Shown: one piece after another, positions 38,246 to 47,336 of the stretch
Layout of the letters: each line of letters begins with the position of its first letter
How positions within the stretch are numbered: the first letter of the stretch is position 1
From: Alphaproteobacteria bacterium
GTDB lineage: Bacteria > Pseudomonadota > Alphaproteobacteria > UBA6615
DNA length: 64,000 nt
Assembly (NCBI GenBank): GCA_021774575.1
Contig: JAJFIX010000006.1
Coordinates: 186,001 to 250,000 of the forward strand
Direction: 5' to 3'
The notes under the pieces: model-generated
Database searches by the model: none
What the model was told of the DNA's origin: nothing
What the model saw: only the letters and a program-made list of their open reading frames with translations
Position numbers and translations under genes: made by a program

Positions 38246-38455
38246 GTCATGCCCTATTTCCGCTCGGAACGCTACTACTGACGCCTGCCGTTGATTGTTT
38301 AAATCAAGGATTCAGTGATAGCCGCAAGCCAAGGTAGCACGAGCGAAATGCAGCGGTGCTCGATATCATATTTTCACCATCAGAAAGCGTAGGGTTATCA
38401 TACGCCACAGGAATTATCTGAAAACGACCTCATTCCTCAGTCGCCAAATTGCCTC

Positions 38456-38481
38456 GTAGCGATTCTGGGTAGCGATTCTGG
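38456..38481. repeat. Perfect 13-bp tandem duplication
   Basis: GTAGCGATTCTGG is repeated exactly, at 38456-38468 and 38469-38481, in non-coding sequence. Confidence 0.9.
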
Positions 38482-38561
38482 AAAATGGAGAGCGGTCCAA
38501 ACCTGCCTTGTCTCCAACGTACTCATGCGCGTCCCAATGTACGAATTACTTATCCTAAAGA

Positions 38562-38684
38562 TCATGAGTTTGGCCGAATAGGAGCGATTTTTGTGCAGTT
38601 CGAGGAGAAGTCCAAATAGTTTCTCCGAAAATGCTTCCCCGCCTCCCTCTTGAGCTCATCCGTAAACCGACTACGACCTGACAT
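38562..38684 (-). pseudogene. Possible N-terminal relic of an IS3-type transposase OrfA
   Basis: A 40-codon minus-strand frame begins MSGRSRFTDELKREA, which resembles the start of IS3-family OrfA helix-turn-helix proteins, and has GGGGGA upstream of its ATG. The similarity ends after about 15 residues and the frame stops at 38562. The rest of such an element is not visible here. Evidence is weak; it could be a chance match. Confidence 0.35.
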
Positions 38685-38842
38685 GCAAAGTTCCCCCTTG
38701 GTTCCAAAATTAACAAGCAAAGCGTCTATAAATCCAGGGCACCTCAAACTGTGGAGAATAGAAGAGGGTAACGATTTAATGGAGTTAGGTCGGGGAAGAT
38801 GTCCCGGTTGGCGAATGGGCTCTCCCCATTGCTAGGGCTTGT

Positions 38843-39928
38843 TCAGTCTGACAACGTTTTCAGGTTGCCCTCCGGGAAGAAAGCGCTGAAGGCAAACGCA
38901 AATGTCGTGTCATGAGCAACATCGACCAATGTGTTGTCCAAGCGACGCTGCACAGTGACATTGCCCAGGTCGCGGCCTTCGGAGATCAGCGGCGTGTCTA
39001 GCACCGAATTGCGCCCAGGTGTCCATTCGAGGATTAGACCGTCATCGGTGACAATGCGTCCACGTGCCCGCAGCAGATCAAGAGTCCAGGCCTGATCGTC
39101 GACAGCCACCACATAAGATAAGGGCGGTGGGACCGCATTCGTTTGACCGACGAACAGGGGCGGCCGATCGCGGCTTTCATATCCTGCGTAGGGATTGCTG
39201 TTATAATCGAGCTCGGAATTAGCGGGTATCCGCATCACTTGGCCTTGCGGGAAACGATCTCGGAACCGGTCGAAGGATTCGATGCGAACGGGAAGGATTT
39301 CAAGCTGGGCGCCGGTCATGGTGCCGACAATCCCTTCTCCGGTGAATTGCTGCCACCAGCTTTCCGTCTGCCTGTCGTACATAATGAGATCGGAGTGGAT
39401 CAAATTTCCAGTGACGCCGAAGTCGAGCACCTCTCCGTTGACCGAGCGATTGAAAACCACGGACGAATTGCAGAGCGGGCAGAATGTCACCGCCACCGGC
39501 ACATCGCCGACGACGTCATTGACGATCTCATGTACCAGCAATATCGACAGGGGATAGGCCTTGGCCTCGCCACCGATTGCAACGGTGATTACGGGCTCGG
39601 TCCCCGCTAGAGACTCCGCAGCGTCGGCGACCGTGCCGAAGAGCGGATTGTCGATTGCCGGGATGCGGTCTTTTCCGCCCGAAAACCCGAAAGCCGAGAG
39701 GATGTCCTCGCACAACACCGAAGAACGGGTGAAATCAGTGTATTGCCATTCCAGTTCCCAATATTCCGGCTCGGCATGCGCTGGCGAGAAAGAGGCCGCA
39801 ATAAGCGTCGCGGCGGCGACAAAACTCGGCCAAGCCCAAGTGACCCGTTTGCTTCGGTTCCACGCAGACACGGCTGCCCTCTGTGCTCCCGAATCACCCA
39901 TGCCAGCACTCACTGGTCTACGCAGCAA
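38843..39928 (-). CDS. DUF3179 domain-containing exported protein
   Basis: A protein of about 361 residues from the ATG at 39928. A hydrophobic signal segment (WPSFVAAATLIAASFSPAHA) ends near residue 52. The DUF3179 domain follows with VTFCPLCNSSVVFNRSVNGE (a CxxC pair), GVTGNLIHSDLIMYDRQTES and WWQQFTGEGIVG. The function of DUF3179 is unknown to me; the cysteine pair could bind metal or heme. The start is uncertain: a TTG at 40012 gives a longer frame, and ATG at 39901 is also possible. No operon partner is close. Confidence 0.85.
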   Translation of the reverse strand: MLRRPVSAGMGDSGAQRAAVSAWNRSKRVTWAWPSFVAAATLIAASFSPAHAEPEYWELEWQYTDFTRSSVLCEDILSAFGFSGGKDRIPAIDNPLFGTVADAAESLAGTEPVITVAIGGEAKAYPLSILLVHEIVNDVVGDVPVAVTFCPLCNSSVVFNRSVNGEVLDFGVTGNLIHSDLIMYDRQTESWWQQFTGEGIVGTMTGAQLEILPVRIESFDRFRDRFPQGQVMRIPANSELDYNSNPYAGYESRDRPPLFVGQTNAVPPPLSYVVAVDDQAWTLDLLRARGRIVTDDGLILEWTPGRNSVLDTPLISEGRDLGNVTVQRRLDNTLVDVAHDTTFAFAFSAFFPEGNLKTLSD

Positions 39929-40075
39929 CATATTTGGCTCAAAAGAATATTGTCCGAGATTTCCAATATAGCCTTCATTTCGGATCAAATTATAGTTATT
40001 GCCCGCTACCAACGGAAGAAATTTTCGGCCCAGCTATACGACGATTCGCCCTTCGTCAAAAAAGCAGGTCGACTC

Positions 40076-40127
40076 TGGCGCGCCCGGAGAGACTCGAACT
40101 CCCAGCCTCCTGATTCCTAGGCAGATG
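40076..40127 (-). repeat. Partial copy of the tRNA-Arg 3' half (candidate attachment site)
   Basis: On the minus strand this reads as the anticodon arm, variable loop, T arm, acceptor 3' strand and CCA of a tRNA-Arg, but the 5' half is missing. Over 52 bases it matches 46 of the corresponding bases of the intact tRNA-Arg at 49541-49592, in the same orientation. The anticodon loop and stem are altered, so it is not functional. This is the expected product of an element integrating into the tRNA 3' end, then drifting. Confidence 0.75.
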
Positions 40128-40287
40128 TATTTGAGACGGAGAGACTGTGGGGGATAAAGTAGGGCAATGTTTTTAACGGGTTAGGTTGAATCGAATGTCT
40201 TGGCATATCGCTCACTATCCAAGGTGTTCCCCGCCAAGTGCACCATGAGTGCACCATAGAGACCGTATCATTTGACGAATTTCTATT

Positions 40288-40752
40288 TTAGGTTTGAGAC
40301 GTCAGAACGGTCCACTTACCGCCTTGGCGGCAGCAGGCTGCGCCCTGTTGTATTTTTTCTAAAGCCGAGGATATTGTTGTTACCGTTAATTCGCTGCAAA
40401 ACCTGGCACCGGCGCTGCGAAATCTATTCTTCGGCGTGACCGCTCCAAAGGCACCTGTCAGTGGATTGGACCAGGCCAAACTGTCGCCGCCGGTCGTTTT
40501 TTCCAAGGCAATTTCTATCGTTTCTTGACGCAGCGATCGCTCCATGTCCTGCATCGCTAGATGTTCGTCGATCTTGCCATTGGTGTCTTGCGTGCCAAAC
40601 CAATAGGCGAATACGGAAGCAATAACTGCAGTCTCGATCGAAGCAGCGAGCGCGCTTCCGATAGAATTTCTGGCCCAGGTTGGCTGCGGATTTTGACGCT
40701 TGAATAATCGCCTTTTTGAGTTCAAGACGCTCGTGGGTTGGTAGCCTTCCAT
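40288..40752 (-). CDS. Degenerate RT0821/Lpp0805-like surface protein
   Basis: A 154-residue frame. The C-terminal 75 residues match the surface-antigen pattern of this family (LAWSNPLTGAFGAVTPKNRF, SAGARFCSELTVTT, ACCRQGGKWTVL). The N-terminal half should be a signal peptide plus a glycine zipper; instead it is charged and only IGSALAASIETAVIASVFA recalls it. It directly follows the transposase relic, which may have replaced its real start. I regard it as a decayed gene that may not be expressed. Confidence 0.4.
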   Translation of the reverse strand: MEGYQPTSVLNSKRRLFKRQNPQPTWARNSIGSALAASIETAVIASVFAYWFGTQDTNGKIDEHLAMQDMERSLRQETIEIALEKTTGGDSLAWSNPLTGAFGAVTPKNRFRSAGARFCSELTVTTISSALEKIQQGAACCRQGGKWTVLTSQT

Positions 40753-40895
40753 CGACCAGCCCCATAGGTGCAGACGCTGAAATTTAGCTCATCGCTAATT
40801 CCTTATTTAAGCTCGCCTTTAATTGGAAGCCAGGTCGAGTTCTACGATAGGCAAAAGAATCTCTCTCGCTCGCCTTCATCCCCGATCATGCCTTT

Positions 40896-41221
40896 TTATT
40901 GAGCAACCGGTTCTCTAGAATTTATTCCGCCAGCGCTGCCCTTCTCCTGGCACAGGTTTTTCACCTCGGGTGAGCTTGCGTGCTGCGCGGTGTTACCAGC
41001 CATACGCAGATTGTCTGCCGCGAGAAACTCCTTCGACCAGCTGTAATACAGGCTTTGGGCTTTCCCCCCATGTCGGCACAGCTCGCCAATCGAATACCCA
41101 TCGCGCAAACTCTCCAGAACAATGCGGATCCCCCTTCCGCCGAATATTGCTTACGCGTCGCGCGGCGGATATTGGCAATATCCTGTTCGGCCGTTCCACG
41201 CGGCCCAGGCCTCTGCCTCAT
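40896..41221 (-). pseudogene. Relic of an IS3-family transposase OrfA with a frameshift
   Basis: Two minus-strand frames join into one OrfA-like protein. The first (from 41221) reads MRQRPGPRGTAEQDIANIRR then ATRKQYSAE; the second continues IVLESLRDGYSIGELCRHGG and KAQSLYYSWSKEFLAADNLR with SSPEVKNL. The shift falls at a GGGGG run near 41130. Past 40896 the expected leucine-zipper segment (ILENRLLNKK) appears in another frame, and OrfB is not recognisable. Terminal inverted repeats were not found. Confidence 0.75.
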
Positions 41222-41493
41222 CTTCGCTCCCGTCAAGGGCTACGATAAGTCAAAATCCTTCCGTAGCAAAATCCCCAATCGGTCTCATGCTTGCTGACGG
41301 GGTGCAGGCCTAAATGCAATCCCGTGTAGATTGTTTGGTATTTGGAACACTATCACAACACGAAATTATCAGATGCAACGGCCTCTATAATCCGCCCAAA
41401 CGTCCGCCCAGCTTTGGGGGGAAACACATTGGCCTTCGAATAAATGGCAGCTTAAATGGCTAACGGACACGGAATCAAAGCGGGACATGACCA

Positions 41494-42285
41494 TCATGCC
41501 GTGGTTAGTTTTGTTTCCGGGTGCCAGACAAGCAACCTGCGACGCATATATTCGAGAGACTTGATAAGAATGGCCCCAGCCAGCGCTATTTCAACAATGC
41601 TGGCAAATACGCCCGGCGAATTAATGCGCCGTTGAGCGAACAAGAGCTTGCCACCAATTCCTTCTCCGCCCATCAAAAACTCAGCGACAATAGAAACGAT
41701 CAGAGCTAGCGGTACGGCGATTTGCATTCCCGTAATAATTTGCGGCAGGGCGGCCGGTAAAATAATCTGGCGCAGCAGGTCACGCTCGCTCGCGCCCAAG
41801 CTGCGCGCCGACCAGATCAATTGTTTATCGACGCTCAGCGTGCCGCCGATTGCCGCGATAACCATCGGATAGAAAACCAATAATATCACTGAGGCGATTT
41901 TCGACACGTCGCCTAGGCCGAACCAAATCATGAAAATCGGTAAAAAAGCCACTTTTGGCACTGGGTTGGTGATCGAGATGACAGGATCGAAAAACCAACG
42001 AAAAAACCTAAACCGGCCGATCATAATACCAAGGGGTATGGCGATAACCGCACCGATAAAAAAGCCTGTCATGGCACGATAAAAAGTCAAACCAAGTTGC
42101 CTAAAGAGATCACCGCCCATGATATCGGCATAGACATGCGCCAAAACGGTACTCAGGGCAGGTAGCAAATAGGGGATGACGACGCCGGCGCGGGCAAATA
42201 ATTCCCAGACGGTCAAGAATACTAAAATTGAGGCGAACGGTATGAACCGCCGGCCAATTGCCTTCAGCTTGCCTACCCCATCCAT
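41494..42285 (-). CDS. ABC transporter permease, NitT/TauT (SsuC-like) type, second copy
   Basis: A 263-residue inner membrane permease with six hydrophobic helices. The EAA-like loop IIWSARSLGASERDLLRQIILP (about 158-178) couples to the ATPase. Its N-terminus overlaps the preceding permease gene by 13 bases. With the other permease it probably forms a heterodimer. The substrate class (sulfonate, taurine, nitrate, pyrimidine or another small anion or heterocycle) cannot be told from the permease. Confidence 0.92.
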   Translation of the reverse strand: MDGVGKLKAIGRRFIPFASILVFLTVWELFARAGVVIPYLLPALSTVLAHVYADIMGGDLFRQLGLTFYRAMTGFFIGAVIAIPLGIMIGRFRFFRWFFDPVISITNPVPKVAFLPIFMIWFGLGDVSKIASVILLVFYPMVIAAIGGTLSVDKQLIWSARSLGASERDLLRQIILPAALPQIITGMQIAVPLALIVSIVAEFLMGGEGIGGKLLFAQRRINSPGVFASIVEIALAGAILIKSLEYMRRRLLVWHPETKLTTA

Positions 42286-43037
42286 GCTAGAGTCCTTCCC
42301 CGGAGCAGCAGATACAGTCGGTCGGCGCCATATCCGATCAAGGCAAAAATCAGGATGACCGCAAACATTCTCGTATTATCGCCAATTTCATTATAATTGC
42401 CGATGAGGAAACCGAGCCCATGGCGCGAAATCAACAACTCAGCACTGACCAGCAACGCAAAACAAAGTGCCAACGCCGTTCGCGCGCCATTTAATATTTC
42501 CGGCATCGCCGACGGCAGAAGGATTCTCCAAATCATTTCGAAATCACCGGTGCCCATCGAACGCGCCGACCATATAGTCTCGCGATCTACCCCTCGCGCA
42601 CCGTTAAAAGTGCCCACGACCATCGGCAGCATGCAGCCCAAAAAAACCAATACGATCTTCGATGCATCGCCAATACCGAACCAAATAATGACCACGGGTA
42701 TGAGCGCTGATTTCGGCATCGGATAAAACATCTGTATAAGCGGGTTTAAGACAATTCGCACAGGCATAAACCAGGCCATAGTAACACCGGCGGTAATGCC
42801 GAATACCATCGCTAATCCCAGCCCAGTGAAGGCGCGAAACAGCGAGACGCGCATATGTTCAAGAATTGTACCGCTTGCAAAAAGATCGATGAGGGCGACG
42901 GCAATGGCCAATATGCTGGGAAGAATGTCTGGAGAAACAATGCCCAATGCAGGCAATAGCTCCCAAATGGCAATCAAAATCACCAGCGGAAAATATTTGA
43001 CGGCGAATGTATGAATACGCTGGAGGCCGATATTCAT
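42273..43037 (-). CDS. ABC transporter permease, NitT/TauT (SsuC-like) type, first copy
   Basis: A 254-residue inner membrane permease of the same family as the gene at 41494-42285 and clearly related to it (both have the TIWSARS/LIWSARS loop and a WFGIGD or WFGLGD stretch). Six helices are predicted. The loop ETIWSARSMGTGDFEMIWRI contacts the ATPase. It lies 8 bases after the ATPase gene. The two copies probably arose by duplication. Confidence 0.92.
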   Translation of the reverse strand: MNIGLQRIHTFAVKYFPLVILIAIWELLPALGIVSPDILPSILAIAVALIDLFASGTILEHMRVSLFRAFTGLGLAMVFGITAGVTMAWFMPVRIVLNPLIQMFYPMPKSALIPVVIIWFGIGDASKIVLVFLGCMLPMVVGTFNGARGVDRETIWSARSMGTGDFEMIWRILLPSAMPEILNGARTALALCFALLVSAELLISRHGLGFLIGNYNEIGDNTRMFAVILIFALIGYGADRLYLLLRGRTLAWMG

Positions 43038-43045
43038 CGTCTCGC

Positions 43046-43831
43046 CTATCGTCCTTGACCGGCAGCTAGAGCTTCTTTACGAACGCCGTCCCATAAATGG
43101 TCGACCATTTCCGCAAATTCCGGCGATTTCACATCTTTGGGTCCACCGCCCAATTCAATATCGGCAATCTCATTAATTTTTCCCGGACGCGCCGACATGA
43201 CGGCAACCCGATCGGCCAACAAAACCGCCTCATGCACATCATGTGTAACAAAGACGACGGTCTTGGGTGTTTTTTCAAGGATCGCCAGAAGCTCGGCCTG
43301 CATGAACATGCGCGTCTGAGCGTCGAGGGCGCCAAACGGCTCATCCATCAGCAAAATTGCCGGGTCCATGGCCAGGGTGCGGGCGATCGCGGCCCGCTGT
43401 TTCATGCCGCCGGAAAGTTGCGACGGGAAACTGTCCTCAAATCCGTGGAGCTGAACCAGATCGATATAATAGCGTGCCCGCTCGTCGCGCTCGGATTTGG
43501 CAAGATTCATTTTATCTAGGCCAAACCGAATATTTTGGATGACTGTTTTCCAGGGAAACAATGCAAAATGCTGGAAGACGATGCCGCGATCACGGCTCGG
43601 TTCAGTCACCGGTGTTTCGTTGACCCGGATCTGCCCATCTTGAATATCGAGGAATCCGCCCATCAGGTAAAGCAATGTGCTCTTGCCGCAACCGCTCGGC
43701 CCTAATAGGGCAATAAACTCCTTGTCCTTGACGCTCAACGTAATACCGTCGAGAGCGAGAACCGGTTTTCCTTTTGGCGGCATATATGTGTGGGAAAGAT
43801 TTTCGACGGTAATATTCGTCTGTTCCGCCAT
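43046..43831 (-). CDS. ABC transporter ATPase, NitT/TauT (SsuB-like) type
   Basis: A 261-residue nucleotide-binding subunit. It has Walker [10 protein letters not shown] (residues 44-52), the Q loop [15 protein letters not shown], the signature [13 protein letters not shown], Walker [12 protein letters not shown] and the switch THDVHEA. It powers uptake by the two adjacent permeases. About 90 bases separate it from the binding-protein gene upstream on the same strand. Confidence 0.95.
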   Translation of the reverse strand: MAEQTNITVENLSHTYMPPKGKPVLALDGITLSVKDKEFIALLGPSGCGKSTLLYLMGGFLDIQDGQIRVNETPVTEPSRDRGIVFQHFALFPWKTVIQNIRFGLDKMNLAKSERDERARYYIDLVQLHGFEDSFPSQLSGGMKQRAAIARTLAMDPAILLMDEPFGALDAQTRMFMQAELLAILEKTPKTVVFVTHDVHEAVLLADRVAVMSARPGKINEIADIELGGGPKDVKSPEFAEMVDHLWDGVRKEALAAGQGR

Positions 43832-43924
43832 ATTTATTCACTGCCCTTAAACATCGGTGCCAAAATAGGCCCACACCGATCTGCAGATCCAGATCGATAT
43901 GGGCCGTTGCTTGGTTCAGGTCAT

Positions 43925-44944
43925 TTATTGTCGGCCGGTTCGGTCCAAAGCTTCGTTGACGATGGACAGATCGACATAATCCGGCTCGATCGAGATGCCC
44001 GCAGGCAAGACACCGGCATCAACCGCCAAATCAATGGTTTTCTGAAAGTTCACCAAACTAGGTGTGCCATTGATATTGCGTTGAAAGTCGTCGTCGGTCA
44101 GCACATAGCCAAAGCGCCCTGCATCCGATTCGGTGACTTCAGCGATTACCGCATGAAATGCGTCGGCGTTGGCCGGATCTGCCGCCCAGCGAATACCGGT
44201 AATCCAGTCTTCCATCAGGTCGACCAAAATGGCCCGGTTTTCCTCAATATAGTCGGCCCGCGCAACCAGCACGAGAGACTGGGTCTCACCAATGGCGTCA
44301 GCCATAGTAAAGAGCGTCTTAAAACCGCCCGCCGCCTGCATGGCCAGCAATGGCCCAGGTAATGCCATTGCCATATCAACTTCGCCCGCACTCAATAAAT
44401 TGGTGTGGTTGCGTAGCCCCGCCTCGACCGTGGTCACATCGGAATCTTCCAAACCGTTTTGGCGGAGCATGATCCGCATAGCGGTATCACCCGCCGAACC
44501 GATGGCATTGACCGCCAGCGTTTTACCCCGAAGATCGGCAACGGTATTTATACCGGAATCCTCGGCAACCAAAAAGGTCAGCGAATACTGGCCAGTGCCA
44601 CCGTCTCGAAGTAAATCACCGATAATCCGCAAGTCAAGCCCGGCATTATTGATCGCGCCAGTGAGCGCTGACCCTGATAGCGCACCAATATTGATATCTC
44701 CGCTGGCCAACGCAGCGATTTGCGGTGGCGACCCACGGAAACGAATGGACTCGACTTCGTACGAATTACCGTGATTTTTTAGAATATCGGGAATGGCGAA
44801 CAGAACCGGTGTGATGTGCGTCGGTGCGGCGGCAAAGCCGATCCGAACTGTTTCTTGTGCATTTGCGCTCGATTGCGCACCCGAAAACGCGAGTGCGCCG
44901 ATTGCCACAACACTGGCAACAGCGGTTATCAACTGCCTCTTCAT
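43925..44944 (-). CDS. Periplasmic substrate-binding protein of the NitT/TauT-like ABC transporter
   Basis: A 339-residue binding protein of the NMT1/SsuA-like type. The signal peptide MKRQLITAVASVVAIGALAF ends at SANA-QE near residue 30. Typical motifs follow: VRIGFAAAPTHITPVLFAIP, FRGSPPQIAALASGDINIGA and TVADLRGKTLAVNAIGSAGD. I chose the second in-frame ATG at 44944 because GGGAGG lies seven bases upstream; the ATG at 44959 contains that site itself. The ligand is unknown. It follows the GTPase gene at 45039-46097 by about 95 bases. Confidence 0.92.
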   Translation of the reverse strand: MKRQLITAVASVVAIGALAFSGAQSSANAQETVRIGFAAAPTHITPVLFAIPDILKNHGNSYEVESIRFRGSPPQIAALASGDINIGALSGSALTGAINNAGLDLRIIGDLLRDGGTGQYSLTFLVAEDSGINTVADLRGKTLAVNAIGSAGDTAMRIMLRQNGLEDSDVTTVEAGLRNHTNLLSAGEVDMAMALPGPLLAMQAAGGFKTLFTMADAIGETQSLVLVARADYIEENRAILVDLMEDWITGIRWAADPANADAFHAVIAEVTESDAGRFGYVLTDDDFQRNINGTPSLVNFQKTIDLAVDAGVLPAGISIEPDYVDLSIVNEALDRTGRQ

Positions 44945-45038
44945 TTGGTTTCCTCCCATTGGACGTCAAATTTATTTGCCACGCTGATAGTTAGAGTAGC
45001 CTACAATCTAAAAATCCGATTGTCTAATACCGCAACCG

Positions 45039-46097
45039 TCAAGACTGTGAGCGATGGCGGGCGATGAAAGCATCCAGGGTATTCTCCATTGCAGCCCGGT
45101 CGATTAACCGGGCGATAAACACGAGCCGCGTTCGCCTGTCATCGTCGGGCCAAGTGGCGAGCTCGGTCGGCGGATGAAACACATGCTGAACACCGTGAAT
45201 AACCACCGGCCTCGGTCGCCCCACGACATTGACCAGGCCCTTGATGCGGAGCAAATCGGCGCCGCGCAACGACACTACAGATTCCAGCCAACCCGTGATG
45301 ACCGGCCAAGGTAACGGGTCGTCACGCACTATCGAGAACGCGCTAATACCGTCATGGCGGTGCCGATGGGGGTTGCCACCCTCAATATTCCTCAATTCGT
45401 CTAGCAAATCCCTCGGCAACTCAGGGTGAACAGCCGAATTGGCGGCAAATATGTGGTCCGGCTCTATCGCCCCGTGGGCCACCGGCGTGATCGGTGCGAT
45501 AGGGTTTAGTGTGACCAGACGCGTTTTCAGTGTCACCACGCCGTCTGTGGATACCAAGTCCGCCTTCGTCAAAAACAACTCATCGGCGATTGAGGCCTGT
45601 TTGACTGCCTCGGGGAATTCATCGAGCTGACTGGCGCCATTGACTGCGTCGATTGTGGCGACGACACGGTGCAACGTAAATTTGCCCGCCAACCGGGGGT
45701 CCGACATCAGTGTTTGCAAAACCGGTGCCGGGTCGGCGAGCCCCGTCGTTTCGACGGCGGCACGGGCAAAAGAAGGAATGTCACCTTTTTCCACCTGGCG
45801 CAGGAGTGAAAGCAATGTATCCACCAAATCGCCGCGGATAGAGCAACACACGCAGCCGTTTTCCAGCAACACCGTGTCTTCTATCGCCTGCTCTATCAAT
45901 AAATGATCAAAACCGATTTCGCCGAATTCATTGACGATCACCGCCGTGTCAGCCATTTTGGGATGACTGAGAAGATGGTTTAGAAGCGTCGTCTTACCGC
46001 TGCCTAAAAAACCCGAAATGACGGAAATTGGGATCGGTATTGCGGTTTCAGCTGTCACGTCTTTTTTACATCCGGCCTTTTTTTCATAATAGAACAA
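45039..46097 (-). CDS. CobW/COG0523-family GTPase (metal-cofactor chaperone type)
   Basis: A 352-residue protein of the G3E group. It has Walker A GFLGSGKTT (residues 29-37), the switch segment VIVNEFGEIGFDHLL, the metal-binding motif Cys82-x-Cys84-Cys85 in ENGCVCCSIRGDL, FLTKADLV (TKxD) and a histidine-rich linker NPHRHRHDG before the C-terminal CobW_C domain. Members insert metals such as cobalt, zinc, iron or nickel into enzymes. It is co-directional with the ABC genes downstream and divergent from the LVIVD gene, so its client may be encoded in or near this cluster. Confidence 0.93.
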   Translation of the reverse strand: MFYYEKKAGCKKDVTAETAIPIPISVISGFLGSGKTTLLNHLLSHPKMADTAVIVNEFGEIGFDHLLIEQAIEDTVLLENGCVCCSIRGDLVDTLLSLLRQVEKGDIPSFARAAVETTGLADPAPVLQTLMSDPRLAGKFTLHRVVATIDAVNGASQLDEFPEAVKQASIADELFLTKADLVSTDGVVTLKTRLVTLNPIAPITPVAHGAIEPDHIFAANSAVHPELPRDLLDELRNIEGGNPHRHRHDGISAFSIVRDDPLPWPVITGWLESVVSLRGADLLRIKGLVNVVGRPRPVVIHGVQHVFHPPTELATWPDDDRRTRLVFIARLIDRAAMENTLDAFIARHRSQS

Positions 46098-46124
46098 TAC
46101 GGCAAAATTCCATCAGGAGCAAAA

Positions 46125-47336
46125 ATGAGCGGTGAACTTGCAAATAATATGCGGCTGATTGCCCACGAACCGCTGAACGGTCATGGCAATGGCGGCGAGG
46201 GTATATCGATGCAGGTGGCTGGTGATGGTCGGCGCATTATTTGGATCGCTCATGAGAGTGCGCCAATTAATTTCACCGGAGTAGATGTCAGCGACCCTCG
46301 CGCGCCCAAAATCATTTGCCAAACCGAGCTCCCCCACAATCGGGTACGATCAAATTCTCTCGAAGTCTGCGGTGATATCATGGCCGTCGCCTATCAAGTG
46401 CTTGAACCGGGTGAGCAGCCAGCTGGCATCGAGCTTTTTGATATTTCAAATCCCGAAGCACCGAAATCTGTTTCATTCCTCGACAGGTCCGGTCCCCATT
46501 CGCGTGGCGTTCATCAGCTTTGGTTCGTCGACGGCGAATTCATCCATTGCGCCAGCGGCGCGGCGGATTTTCACCCGATCAACCAGCTCGACGACCAACC
46601 TTATATGATGATCGATGTCCGTGATCCGGCCAAACCGCGCGAGGCAGGCCGTTGGTGGTTTCCCGGTACTGTTGAGGGGGATAGAGCCGCTCCACCGCCC
46701 CGTCATCCGACGTTCGATTCCGGTTTTCGCGCCCATAATACAAATGTTTATCCAATCCGGCCCGACCGTGCCTATCTGGGGTTCCTCGACGGCGGCGTAA
46801 TAATATTGGATATCGCCGACAAGGCCAACCCAAAGTTGATTTCAAACTGGAATCCCCACCCGCCATACCCCGGTTTCTGCCACACCGCAATGCCGCTTTT
46901 CAGCCGCGACCTGATCGTCGTCACTGACGAATGTGTGATGGATGGCGGTGAAGATTGGCCGAAGCTGACTTGGATGCTGGACGCTAGAATTGAGGAAAAC
47001 CCGATCAATATTGCCACTTTCCCGCTACCCCCAGTCGAGGAGTTTGGCGGCCGCGGCGGGCGTTATGGGTCGCATAATTTACACGAAAACCGGCCGGGAC
47101 CGGCCTTTCGTTCCGACACCATCATTTTTGGCACCTATTTCAATGCGGGTATTCGCGTGTTCGATACCTCCAACCCCTATCGCCCCGATGAAATTGCCCA
47201 CTTTGTTCCCGCAACGCCTAATGGCGCCCCGTCTGGCGCAATTCAGATCAATGACATCTATGTTGATGAAAACGCCATCGTTTATGCCATCGACCGCTGG
47301 GTTGGCGGATTATATATTTTGGAGGTCGATCTCTAG
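46125..47336 (+). CDS. LVIVD-repeat (beta-propeller-like) protein
   Basis: A 403-residue protein without signal peptide. At least five repeats of the LVIVD type are visible: GVDVSDPRAPKII, GIELFDISNPEAPK, MIDVRDPAKPREAG, GVIILDIADKANPK and GIRVFDTSNPYRPDE. Many histidines and acidic residues (GRYGSHNLHENRPGPAF, YPGFCHTAM) sit between the strands and could bind metal. AGGAGC precedes the ATG. The role of LVIVD proteins is poorly known. It is divergent from the GTPase by only 27 bases, so both probably share a regulatory region. Confidence 0.85.
   Translation: MSGELANNMRLIAHEPLNGHGNGGEGISMQVAGDGRRIIWIAHESAPINFTGVDVSDPRAPKIICQTELPHNRVRSNSLEVCGDIMAVAYQVLEPGEQPAGIELFDISNPEAPKSVSFLDRSGPHSRGVHQLWFVDGEFIHCASGAADFHPINQLDDQPYMMIDVRDPAKPREAGRWWFPGTVEGDRAAPPPRHPTFDSGFRAHNTNVYPIRPDRAYLGFLDGGVIILDIADKANPKLISNWNPHPPYPGFCHTAMPLFSRDLIVVTDECVMDGGEDWPKLTWMLDARIEENPINIATFPLPPVEEFGGRGGRYGSHNLHENRPGPAFRSDTIIFGTYFNAGIRVFDTSNPYRPDEIAHFVPATPNGAPSGAIQINDIYVDENAIVYAIDRWVGGLYILEVDL

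Larger units (their letters stand above)
38246..38842. other. Non-coding stretch with a tandem duplication and a weak transposase-like relic
   Basis: About 600 bases between the NYN gene and the DUF3179 gene. It contains a perfect 13-bp tandem duplication, a minus-strand frame resembling an IS3 OrfA start (both listed separately) and nothing else I recognise. Confidence 0.6.

Noticed and set aside
40200-40262. Repeated GTGCACCA motifs next to the tRNA fragment as an integrase remnant
   Set aside because: Two copies of a short motif and a short frame near it are not enough to support an integrase gene or arm sites. No catalytic residues are visible.
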